Shown here: piece by piece, positions 1 through 5,344 of the stretch
Layout: the number at the start of each line of letters is the position of its first letter
How positions within the stretch are numbered: position 1 is the stretch's first letter
DNA from: an uncultured Pirellula sp.
Lineage (GTDB): Bacteria; Planctomycetota; Planctomycetia; Pirellulales; Pirellulaceae
Length of the DNA stretch: 5,344 nt
Assembly (NCBI GenBank): GCA_903837255.1
Contig: CAILTZ010000262.1
Location: 1-5,344 of the forward strand
Direction: 5' to 3'
The notes under the pieces: model-generated
Databases searched by the model: none
What the model saw: the letters and a program-made list of their open reading frames with translations, nothing else
What the model was told of the DNA's origin: nothing
Translations under genes and position numbers: made by a program

Positions 1-31
1 CTCTCTGTGATCTCCTCTCTGTGACTCTGTG
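1..31. repeat. CTCTGTG heptamer cluster at the left edge
   Basis: Three exact CTCTGTG heptamers lie at 3-9, 17-23 and 25-31. The first two are followed by A and the third by GGTTC. Spacing is 14 and then 8 bases. From memory, runs of CTCTGTG (CACAGAG on the other strand) ending in GGTT occur as dispersed intergenic repeats in planctomycetes and several other phyla; I cannot verify this here. The cluster sits at the window edge and may continue outside it. Confidence 0.55.
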
Positions 32-241
32 GTTCCCTTGGATTTTTATCCTGTGGGGCAAGGTTCTTCTGGATTTAGCATTAACTCGGGTAATTTCTCC
101 GGTTTTTTGTATAAAATCTTAGCCTTGGGCCGTTCCACTATCGGGATAGCGGCTTGTGGGCCGATCCGTTCCCCATTGAACCCAATCAACTGAACCAAAT
201 CATATCCCTAGTGGCACGAACATGCCGATAGATCATCCCTC
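32..241 (+). promoter_or_regulatory. Leader region of the transporter pair, with candidate -10 box
   Basis: This stretch has no convincing gene. A TATAAA hexamer at 110-115, preceded by TG at 108-109, is the best -10 candidate, but no good -35 hexamer stands about 17 bases upstream. If it is used, the 5' untranslated leader is about 120 bases. The leader contains an imperfect hairpin (135-152, core CTATC-GG-GATAG, too tight to be strong) and two copies of TGGGCCG (126-132 and 157-163). It also has a near-perfect 11-bp direct repeat, TGAACC(C/A)AATC, at 177-187 and 191-201. No Shine-Dalgarno sequence precedes the start at 242. Confidence 0.35.
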
Positions 242-1672
242 ATGAGCGCTTCGAATTCCGCAAGCCGTTGGGTTAAACGATTGCTGCTCTTCTCAGCCCT
301 CGCCGGCGGCACGGCCGCCTTGGGCGCGATCGCCCCACGCTTCATGACCGGCAACCAAAAAGTCAAACATTTGACCCACAAGGTATCGCGGGGGGACCTG
401 TCGGTTGTGGTCACCGAAAATGGAGCGGTCGAAAGCTCCAACAACAAAGAAATCAAATGCATGGTCAAGGGCGGAAGCACTGTCCTTTGGGTGATCGAAA
501 CGGGCACCTTGGTCAAACCTGGTGAGGAACTCGTTAAGCTCGATCAATCCCAGATCGAGGACAAGATCCTCCAGCAAAAAATCGTCTACGAAAATGCGGT
601 GGCCAACACCATCACCGCCGAGAGCGATGTCGCGGTGGCTCAAACTAGTATCACCGAATACATCGAGGGAACCTATCAAGCTGAAAAAAGCAAAATAGAA
701 AAAGAGATCTTCGAGGCAGAGCAAGCTCTCCGCAAGGCCGAATTGGCTGTCCAGTCCGCGCTGCGTCTGACCGCAAAAGGGGTAGTCAAAAATCTACAGC
801 TCGAAGGCGAACAGTTCGCCGTCGACTCGGCTCGCAAAGATCTCGAACTCAAAAAGACTAAACTCGAATCGCTCGAAAAATACAACAAAGTCAAAAGCCT
901 TCAAGAACTTCAAAGCAAACTGCGAGCCTCCGAAGCCAAACTGGCTTCCTACCAAGCCTCCTTGTCGCTCGAAAAAGCTAGGCTCGAACGCGAAAAGAAA
1001 CAACTTGAAAACTGCGTCATCCGAGCCGAAACCGAAGGCATGGTGATCTTCCCATCCATGGCCGCTTGGAAGGATACTCCCGATATCACCGAAGGAGCCG
1101 TCGTCCGCGAACAGCAAACCCTCTTGATGATCCCCGACTTTACACAGATGCAAGTCAAAGTCGGTATCCATGAATCCAAAGTAGATCGACTCAAAGTCGG
1201 TATGAAAGCCAAAGTCCAACTGCAAGAACTCATCCTGGAAGGAGAGGTTAGCGAGATCGCTGAAGTAACCCGGCCGGCCGGCTGGTGGACTGGAAACCTC
1301 GTCAAGTACGACACGATCATCAAGCTACCGCAACACCCGGGACTCAAGCCCGGCATGAGCGCCGTGGTCGATATCGTTTTGGCCGACCATAAAGACGTCC
1401 TCACCGTTCCTGTTGCTGCCATCATCGAAGGCTCCGGAGGACTCTTCTGCTGGGTCCAAACCCCTGAAGGCGCGCGGAAGCGAGTGGTGCGAGTCGGCGA
1501 CACCAACGACCAATACTCAATCATCCTCGATGGCCTGAGCGAATCCGACGAAGTCGTCCTCAATCCCCTGGCCTACATCGACGAGGCCCAAGAGTTGGCG
1601 ATGGAAGTCCAGCAAAACGACAGCAAAGATCCCTCGTCGAACTCCGATCCGAGCAAGCCTAAATCTCCGTAG
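242..1672 (+). CDS. HlyD/MacA-type membrane fusion (periplasmic adaptor) protein
   Basis: The 476-residue product is a periplasmic adaptor of an efflux or export system. Residues 13-33 form a single N-terminal membrane anchor after a short basic stretch (RWVKR). There is no lipobox cysteine, so it is probably membrane-tethered, not a lipoprotein. Residues 45-105 look like the first half of the barrel-sandwich (lipoyl-like) domain, with GTLVKPGEELVKLD typical of the family. Residues 105-255, rich in Lys, Glu, Leu and Ala, form a long coiled-coil hairpin. The second lipoyl half is around CVIRAETEGMVIF (258-270), followed by a beta-barrel (about 285-380) and a membrane-proximal domain (385-445). 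The last 20 residues are a Ser/Pro/Lys/Asp-rich tail of no known domain. ATG 242 is the first start codon after an in-frame TAG at 209-211; no clear Shine-Dalgarno is present. The stop directly abuts the next gene's ATG, suggesting translational coupling. The family is clear; the substrate is unknown. Confidence 0.9.
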   Translation: MSASNSASRWVKRLLLFSALAGGTAALGAIAPRFMTGNQKVKHLTHKVSRGDLSVVVTENGAVESSNNKEIKCMVKGGSTVLWVIETGTLVKPGEELVKLDQSQIEDKILQQKIVYENAVANTITAESDVAVAQTSITEYIEGTYQAEKSKIEKEIFEAEQALRKAELAVQSALRLTAKGVVKNLQLEGEQFAVDSARKDLELKKTKLESLEKYNKVKSLQELQSKLRASEAKLASYQASLSLEKARLEREKKQLENCVIRAETEGMVIFPSMAAWKDTPDITEGAVVREQQTLLMIPDFTQMQVKVGIHESKVDRLKVGMKAKVQLQELILEGEVSEIAEVTRPAGWWTGNLVKYDTIIKLPQHPGLKPGMSAVVDIVLADHKDVLTVPVAAIIEGSGGLFCWVQTPEGARKRVVRVGDTNDQYSIILDGLSESDEVVLNPLAYIDEAQELAMEVQQNDSKDPSSNSDPSKPKSP

Positions 1673-2989
1673 ATGCTAGCCTCCTTCCTGCAGACGTTCC
1701 GACTCGGCCTCAAAAGCTTGATGCTCCAGAAGATGCGCTCGGCGCTGGCCGCCCTGGGGATCTTCATCGGCACGACCACCGTGATCTGGCTGGTCGCCAT
1801 GGGTGAAGGGGTCAGCTACCAAGCCCAGCAGCAGATCCTCGAACTCGGCGCCAACAACATCATCGTCCGGAGCATCGAGCCCAAGGCATCGAACAACTCC
1901 GAGAAAAACCGCGTCAAAAGCTATGGACTGCTCCGAGACGACTACAAACGCTTCCTGAGCAATATCCCAGGAATCTCTCGCTCGGTCCCAATGCGCGAAC
2001 TGCGGCGGGAGTTTGCTGCCAAGGGCCGGATACTCAACGCGACCTTGGTCGGGTGTTCCGCCGAGTATCAAGATCTCAATAGCCTCGAAATGGCGCGCGG
2101 ACGCTGGTTCAGCTCCAGCGACGGGAATGAAAATGTGATCGTCCTTGCCGATGGAACCGCCAATCGCCTCTTCCCACAAGAGAACCCGATCGGCCAAAAA
2201 GTTCGCGTCGAAAGCGATGTCTACACAGTCATAGGGCAGACCAAGCAGCGGGGTGCCTCGGCCGCCATCGGTGGAAGCCTAGAGGCCCGCGAATATAGCT
2301 TCGATGCCTATATCCCCCTCGATACCTTCCGCCAACGCGTCGGTGACCAAATCATGACCCGAACCGGGGAGGGATTCAATTTCCGAGGTGAAATCGTCGA
2401 GCTGACGCAAATCACTTTGACCCTCTCAGATATCGCCATGGTCGACGAAACGGCTGCGATCCTGGAACGACTGCTCAAGAAGTATCTCGAACAAGAAGAC
2501 TATGCGATCGTGGTGCCCAAAGAACTTCTGCGTCAAGCCGAACGGACTCGCTCGATGTTCAATGCAATGCTAGTGATCATCGCCGGTATCTCGCTCTTGG
2601 TGGGCGGAATCGGAATCATGAACATCATGCTCGCGACGGTAACCGAGAGAACTCGTGAGATCGGGATCCGTCGCGCTCTTGGTGCCAAACGATCCAACAT
2701 CATCCAGCAGTTCCTCGTCGAAACACTCGTGCTGACCGGTGGCGGTGGACTCCTGGGCGTCCTGGTCGGACTCATGTGCGGTCCGATCTTTCATTTCATT
2801 CGCTGGGCGATCATCAAGATCTCACCAGAGCTGCTTCCCCCTACCATTTTGACCCTCGAACCCAGGATCGCTCTTTGGTCGGTGATCCTCTCCGTAGGGA
2901 TCTCGCTCTTCGTGGGATTGCTCTTTGGCCTGTATCCAGCTCGTCGAGCAGCAGCGATGAATCCGATCGAAGCCCTCAGGCACGAATGA
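1673..2989 (+). CDS. MacB/FtsX-type ABC transporter permease
   Basis: The 438-residue inner-membrane permease has the MacB/LolC-type topology. TM1 is at about 26-45, after LKSLMLQKMRSALAALG. A large periplasmic MacB_PCD-like domain spans about 46-290. The FtsX domain then carries TM2 (about 298-324), TM3 (about 353-378) and TM4 (about 398-421). Family hallmarks are GGIGIMNIML, TERTREIGIRRALGAKR (the cytoplasmic segment expected to contact the ATPase) and the C-terminal YPARRAAAMNPIEALRHE. MacB itself carries an N-terminal ATPase domain. This protein does not, so it needs a separate LolD-like ATP-binding subunit, and none is encoded in the window. The ATG follows the upstream TAG with zero spacing (TAGATG), and starting there keeps the usual short cytoplasmic lead-in to TM1. 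With the adaptor gene before it, it probably exports a peptide, lipid, lipoprotein or drug; the substrate cannot be read from the sequence. A 15-bp tandem duplication covers the stop codon. Confidence 0.92.
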   Translation: MLASFLQTFRLGLKSLMLQKMRSALAALGIFIGTTTVIWLVAMGEGVSYQAQQQILELGANNIIVRSIEPKASNNSEKNRVKSYGLLRDDYKRFLSNIPGISRSVPMRELRREFAAKGRILNATLVGCSAEYQDLNSLEMARGRWFSSSDGNENVIVLADGTANRLFPQENPIGQKVRVESDVYTVIGQTKQRGASAAIGGSLEAREYSFDAYIPLDTFRQRVGDQIMTRTGEGFNFRGEIVELTQITLTLSDIAMVDETAAILERLLKKYLEQEDYAIVVPKELLRQAERTRSMFNAMLVIIAGISLLVGGIGIMNIMLATVTERTREIGIRRALGAKRSNIIQQFLVETLVLTGGGGLLGVLVGLMCGPIFHFIRWAIIKISPELLPPTILTLEPRIALWSVILSVGISLFVGLLFGLYPARRAAAMNPIEALRHE

Positions 2990-3007
2990 TTTAGGCACGA
3001 GTGATCT
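2978..3007 (+). repeat. 15-bp imperfect tandem duplication over the permease stop
   Basis: AGGCACGAATGATTT (2978-2992) is followed directly by AGGCACGAGTGATCT (2993-3007), 13 of 15 bases identical. Both copies are in the permease frame (Arg-His-Glu-stop), so the stop TGA at 2987-2989 is repeated in frame at 3002-3004. The second copy fills almost all of the 16-bp gap to the convergent gene and its last two bases enter that gene's TAG stop (3006-3008 on the + strand). Confidence 0.8.
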
Positions 3008-3281
3008 AGTTCAAGTTCCCCGGGCGCCGAGGCATCTGGCGAGGGAACGGAGGCTGCCTCTGGCCAGGCGCCGAGAGACCGGTCTGATGCTCCCAATCTT
3101 CCCGCTCCTCCTCGGTGGCATAGTAAGTCAGCCAGCACTCGACATCGTTATCATCAAGGCAATGCCAGTGGAGGAAATTACTCGGACGCGACACCTTCTT
3201 CTGGTAAACCGGCAGAATGTCCCGTATGAGCAAACAGTACAACTGCCGGTCGCTCAGGAGATCCGTAAAGTCCAGTGCAAT
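3006..3281 (-). pseudogene. C-terminal half of an amber-interrupted hypothetical gene
   Basis: This is the open stretch after the amber codon at 3282-3284, in the same frame as the upstream half. It encodes 91 residues beginning IALDFTDLLSDRQLYCLL. Read across the amber, the two halves make one coherent protein: YSQ-(stop)-IALDFTDLL. The piece is rich in aromatic and acidic residues (FLHWHCLDDNDVECW, then YYATEEEREDWEH) and ends in a basic, proline-rich tail (PPFPRQMPRRPGNLN). The only convenient internal start is a TTG at 3240-3242, with no Shine-Dalgarno, so independent translation seems unlikely. I do not assign a function; I associate this type of protein with planctomycete hypothetical families, from memory only. 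It ends 16 bp from the convergent permease gene. It could be a decayed gene, a sequencing error, or a readthrough product. Confidence 0.6.
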
Positions 3282-3626
3282 CTATTGACTGTAGAGCATC
3301 CGGATCGTCTCCCAAAGAAGCTTGGACAAAGCCGAATCGTCCAGGCTATCAGGCAAGGGTAACTTCAGCTCGGGCTCAAACCACTTCGACATCGGTAGCG
3401 ATGGGGCTCGCTCCCATTCCAGGATCGACTCGAGGAACTCATTTTCGTCTTCGAGGCTCATGTTGCGGCCGTTGAGCACGTCGACCGACTCATCCAAAAA
3501 GGGTTCGAGTTCATCGCGAAGCTGAGCATTTTTCAGGAGCAAATCGACTTGATGATCGCGGGAAAACGGTAGTTTCGACATAGACCGGGACTGTCTTGGA
3601 AGGTCAGGGGAAATTACTTCATGCAC
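3282..3626 (-). CDS. Hypothetical protein, N-terminal half before an in-frame amber
   Basis: The product is 114 residues from ATG 3624-3626, or 99 residues from a second ATG at 3579-3581 (MSKLPFSRDHQ). I prefer the second start. A possible -10 box (TATAGA on the - strand, 3641-3646) lies so close to the first ATG that it would leave almost no leader, and the first 15 residues look uncharacteristic. Neither start has a Shine-Dalgarno sequence. The chain is acidic and soluble, with no signal peptide or membrane segment. It has a likely helical segment rich in Leu, Glu and Asp (LLLKNAQLRDELEPFLDE, then NMSLEDENEFLESIL) and then a Pro/Asp-rich part (LPLPDSLDDSALSKLLWE). It ends at TAG 3282-3284, after which the same frame continues as a matching protein for 91 codons. 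The intact gene would therefore encode about 191-206 residues. Function is unknown. Confidence 0.6.
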   Translation of the reverse strand: MHEVISPDLPRQSRSMSKLPFSRDHQVDLLLKNAQLRDELEPFLDESVDVLNGRNMSLEDENEFLESILEWERAPSLPMSKWFEPELKLPLPDSLDDSALSKLLWETIRMLYSQ

Positions 3627-3814
3627 TTAGGCCAGAACAATCTATACCGAGCCTCCAAGAACCCAAACCGGGAACTTGAACAAATCCAGGTTTGTCAAAA
3701 ATTTTCTGCGATTTTCAGTCGCATAATCCTCACCCCCCTCCCGGTCTAACATGAGGGATTGACTTTACCGATTGTGACGATCGCGACGGTTAGAAAAACC
3801 CTCGGGCTCGTTCG
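3627..3814 (-). promoter_or_regulatory. Intergenic region upstream of the hypothetical gene
   Basis: This is the gap between the aminotransferase stop and the hypothetical gene, both on the - strand. Read on the - strand, it holds a perfect TTGACA (3693-3698), but no -10-like hexamer follows at 16-18 bases. A TATAGA (3641-3646) has no good -35. Small inverted repeats are ACAAA/TTTGT (3680-3695) and TGCGA/TCGCA (3707-3723). A promoter for the hypothetical gene is expected here, but I cannot place it firmly. I see no small gene or RNA. Confidence 0.3.
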
Positions 3815-3823
3815 CTATCGAGC
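3794..3823 (-). terminator. Weak candidate terminator of the leuA-aminotransferase operon
   Basis: On the - strand, GCTCG (3819-3823) and CGAGC (3806-3810) can pair as a 5-bp stem with an 8-base loop overlapping the aminotransferase stop codon. TTTTT (3794-3798) follows seven bases later. The stem is short and the gap before the T-run is longer than in a standard intrinsic terminator, so this is only a candidate. Confidence 0.25.
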
Positions 3824-4933
3824 TAGCTTGCGCAGGACCTCGATCCCGCGATCGAGCATCTGGTCGCTGGCGGCAAACGAGATTCGAAAGTGAGTATCCC
3901 GCTTTGAAAAGATATTGCCTGGGATAACCAAAAGCTCGTTAGCAATCGCTTTGGTGACAAACTCCGTGGCGCTTCCCGATGGGACTTTGGGAAAGATATA
4001 GAAGGCCCCCCCCGGCTCGACGAATTCGTAGTAGCCCCTTAAACCCGCCACGATTCGATCTCGTTTTTTGCGATAGTTCGCATAGTAAGCGGTCATGTCG
4101 TAATCCAATGCCGCGAGCGACGCATGCTGTAACGGCGTCGGGGCGCAGACAAACGTGTACTGCTGGAGCTTGATCATCGTTTGAATGATCGCATTGGGAC
4201 CATGGACATACCCCAATCGCCAACCGGTCATCGCATAGGTTTTTGAAAACCCATCGATCACGATCGTGTGCGGATTGAAATCAGCGGGACTCTGAGCTGG
4301 TTCTCCGAAATCGAATGCGCTGTAGATCTCATCGGAGATCAATGCGATCCCTTTGTCCAAGCACAACTCTGCGATCCCCCGGATTTCCTCGGTCGATGCG
4401 GTAACACCCGTGGGATTCGAGGGACTATTGAATAGCACCAGCTTGGTCTTGGACGTAATCGCACTTCGTACCTTATCGACGTCGATACGGAAATCCGGAT
4501 ACGTATCGATCAAAACCGGTACGCCACCGACCAACTGGATCAGTGGCACGTACATCACAAAACAAGGATCAAAAACGATGACTTCGTCGCCGGGATTGAC
4601 CAGGCTGAGCATCGCTAGGACCAATCCACCGCTGGTCCCCGAAGAGATAAATAGACTGCGGTCGTCATGCTTGTAACGGCTGTTTACATCCTGCTGAAGT
4701 CTTTCAATCAGCGGCGCGATCCCCTGGGTGGGAGAATACATGTTCTTGCCGTCTCGGATGGCTTGGCAAGCCGCATCCTTGATGACCTCAGGCACATCGT
4801 AATCGGGCTGACCAATCGAAAGATTGATCGGGTTTTTCATCGAAGCAGCCAACGCAAAAACCTTGCGAATACCGCTGGAGTCAAAGGCAAGTGTCCGCTG
4901 GGCGATCCAGTTGGACGGGTTGTTGGTGGTCAT
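3815..4933 (-). CDS. Class I/II PLP-dependent aminotransferase (aspartate aminotransferase-like)
   Basis: The complete 372-residue product is a cytoplasmic fold-type I aminotransferase that moves an amino group between an amino acid and a 2-oxo acid using pyridoxal phosphate. Expected residues are present. IGQPDYD (40-46) lies in the N-terminal substrate region, Tyr66 is in MYSPTQG, and a phosphate-site SSGTSGG loop is at 97-103. NSPSNPTG (169-176) has the conserved Asn. Asp201-Glu-Ile-Tyr204 contacts the cofactor ring. The Schiff-base lysine is Lys231 in DGFSKTYAMTGWRLGY, and Arg350 in HFRISFA should bind the substrate carboxylate. Length is slightly short but intact for the family. ATG 4931-4933 lies 2 nt after the leuA stop; an AGGA on the - strand (4943-4946), inside the leuA end, is a plausible Shine-Dalgarno with a 9-base spacer. 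Adjacency to leuA suggests a role in amino-acid synthesis, perhaps a branched-chain or aspartate-linked step. Sequence alone does not fix the substrate, so no gene symbol is given. Confidence 0.93.
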   Translation of the reverse strand: MTTNNPSNWIAQRTLAFDSSGIRKVFALAASMKNPINLSIGQPDYDVPEVIKDAACQAIRDGKNMYSPTQGIAPLIERLQQDVNSRYKHDDRSLFISSGTSGGLVLAMLSLVNPGDEVIVFDPCFVMYVPLIQLVGGVPVLIDTYPDFRIDVDKVRSAITSKTKLVLFNSPSNPTGVTASTEEIRGIAELCLDKGIALISDEIYSAFDFGEPAQSPADFNPHTIVIDGFSKTYAMTGWRLGYVHGPNAIIQTMIKLQQYTFVCAPTPLQHASLAALDYDMTAYYANYRKKRDRIVAGLRGYYEFVEPGGAFYIFPKVPSGSATEFVTKAIANELLVIPGNIFSKRDTHFRISFAASDQMLDRGIEVLRKLAR

Positions 4934-4935
4934 AG

Positions 4936-5238
4936 CTAAGCATCCTGTGGGGAGACTTTGTTTGCACTGCGTAGCGACTTTTCCGTGATGATCCGATTGA
5001 CCGAATTAAGTATCGCCAAAATAGTTGCCTCGACCGAGTCGGTAGAAGCCCCCATACCGCGGTAAGAGTGCCCCTCATGCTCGACTTCGAGCGTCACCTC
5101 GCCGATCGCATCACGACCAAGGCTCGCACTGCTGACTCTGAATTCTTTACAAGTCAGTTTGATCCCAGTGATCTTCTCGACGGCCCAAAAGGCAGCATCG
5201 ATCGGACCATCACCTTGCTGGACTCGCTCGGTGTGGAG
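4936..5238 (-). CDS. leuA: 2-isopropylmalate synthase, C-terminal regulatory domain (5' truncated)
   Basis: About 100 C-terminal residues of LeuA, the enzyme that condenses 3-methyl-2-oxobutanoate with acetyl-CoA at the first committed step of leucine synthesis. What remains is the LeuA allosteric (dimerisation, leucine-binding) domain. It starts at QGDGPIDAAFWAVEKITGI, passes through GRDAIGEVTLEVEHEG, and reaches the hallmark YRGMGASTDSVEATILAILN followed by NRI, before TAG at 4936-4938. The catalytic TIM barrel and its HxH metal motif are absent. The - strand frame remains open to the window end, but upstream of GDGPID the translation (for example DLFLQFADVIAQFLH) does not look like LeuA, so I place the limit of true leuA near 5238. 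Related enzymes such as citramalate synthase share this domain, so isopropylmalate synthase is the likeliest, not the only, reading. The gene is followed 2 nt later by the aminotransferase, consistent with one operon. Confidence 0.85.
   Translation of the reverse strand, partial: LHTERVQQGDGPIDAAFWAVEKITGIKLTCKEFRVSSASLGRDAIGEVTLEVEHEGHSYRGMGASTDSVEATILAILNSVNRIITEKSLRSANKVSPQDA
5218..5238. other. Probable chimeric junction between leuA and the DUF1192-like fragment
   Basis: Left of this segment, the - strand clearly encodes LeuA. Right of it, the + strand clearly has DUF1192-like character and the - strand loses LeuA character. Within it both readings remain plausible (VQQ plus HTER for LeuA, LDSLGVE for the other). 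A shared stretch of about 20 bases is what a short k-mer assembly join would leave. A genuine recombination point is the alternative. Confidence 0.5.
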
Positions 5239-5344
5239 GAACTGCGCGATTACATCGGCGAATTGAAGGAAGAGATCGCCCGCGCCGAAGCGGATATTGC
5301 CCGCAAACAGGGTCTGCGCAGCGCCGCGGATGCATTTTTCCGCC
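5218..5344 (+). CDS. DUF1192-like small protein fragment, start and end missing
   Basis: On the + strand, the frame beginning at 5218 reads LDSLGVEELRDYIGEL, followed by a charged helical stretch containing EIARAEADIARKQG, then RSAADAFFR at the window end. This order matches my memory of the DUF1192 family: a short protein of about 60 residues with an LxxLSxxEL start, a coiled helix rich in Glu, Ile, Ala and Arg, and an AADAxFR end. I know the family mainly from Alphaproteobacteria; its function is unknown. The true start is missing: upstream, this frame runs antisense through the leuA domain and loses the family pattern. The window ends within a few codons of the expected stop. It overlaps the leuA reading by about 20 bases, which is hard to explain as two native genes. 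Confidence 0.6.
   Translation, partial: MDSLGVEELRDYIGELKEEIARAEADIARKQGLRSAADAFFR

Noticed and set aside
1..31. CRISPR array from the repeated heptamers
   Set aside because: The units are 7 bases with 1- and 7-base gaps, far from CRISPR repeat and spacer lengths, and no cas genes are present.
949..1563. 204-residue - strand open frame antisense to the adaptor
   Set aside because: It lies wholly within a well-supported adaptor gene, with Ser/Arg/Thr-rich shadow composition and no recognisable motif.
1676..2197. 173-residue - strand open frame antisense to the permease
   Set aside because: It mirrors the permease codons, has no domain pattern, and no start signal supports it.
3240..3242. 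TTG as a start of an independent 78-residue protein
   Set aside because: There is no ribosome binding site, and the frame continues upstream as matching protein up to the amber codon.
3087..3362. 91-residue + strand open frame over the hypothetical gene
   Set aside because: It overlaps the coherent - strand protein on both sides of the amber codon and has no family features of its own.
3707..3723. TGCGA/TCGCA inverted repeat as an intrinsic terminator
   Set aside because: The stem is only 5 bp with a 7-base loop, and the T-run on the - strand begins several bases later after GAAAA. It also lies about 90 bases past the aminotransferase stop.
4936..5344. Long + strand open frame with an internal ATG at 5077 that includes the DUF1192-like segment
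   Set aside because: Most of it is antisense to a clear LeuA domain in the same codon register. Only the part from about 5218 looks like protein, so the upstream part and the ATG are not treated as a native gene start.

Overview
The window looks like a short contig from a planctomycete, probably a Pirellulaceae-type bacterium. The evidence is moderate GC (roughly the low-to-mid fifties by eye), scarce Shine-Dalgarno sites, a hypothetical protein of a style I associate with this phylum, and a leuA/aminotransferase pair. The lineage is inferred from protein character, not from a database match.

Layout. Positions 1-241 are non-coding. They hold three CTCTGTG heptamers at the extreme left edge, a candidate -10 box near 110 and small direct repeats. 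Two + strand genes follow with no gap: a membrane-anchored HlyD/MacA-type membrane fusion protein (242-1672) and a MacB/FtsX-type ABC permease (1673-2989). Together they should form the envelope-spanning part of an ABC exporter or lipoprotein/peptide transporter, but no ATPase is encoded in the window. A convergent - strand hypothetical gene (3006-3626) is split into two same-frame halves by one amber codon. After a 188-bp non-coding gap, two - strand genes lie in operon order. The 3' end of leuA (regulatory domain only, 4936 to about 5238) is followed 2 nt later by a complete class I/II PLP aminotransferase (3815-4933).

The right edge is anomalous. Upstream of the GDGPID motif the leuA frame stays open but stops resembling LeuA. 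From about 5218 to the end, the opposite strand instead encodes a segment resembling the small DUF1192 family, which I know from Alphaproteobacteria. The simplest reading is an assembly chimera joined through a short shared sequence near 5218-5238. A real rearrangement is less likely but possible.

I do not see a new defence, mobile or RNA system here. The points most worth checking are the right-end junction, the in-frame amber codon, the 15-bp duplication over the permease stop codon, and the missing ATPase.
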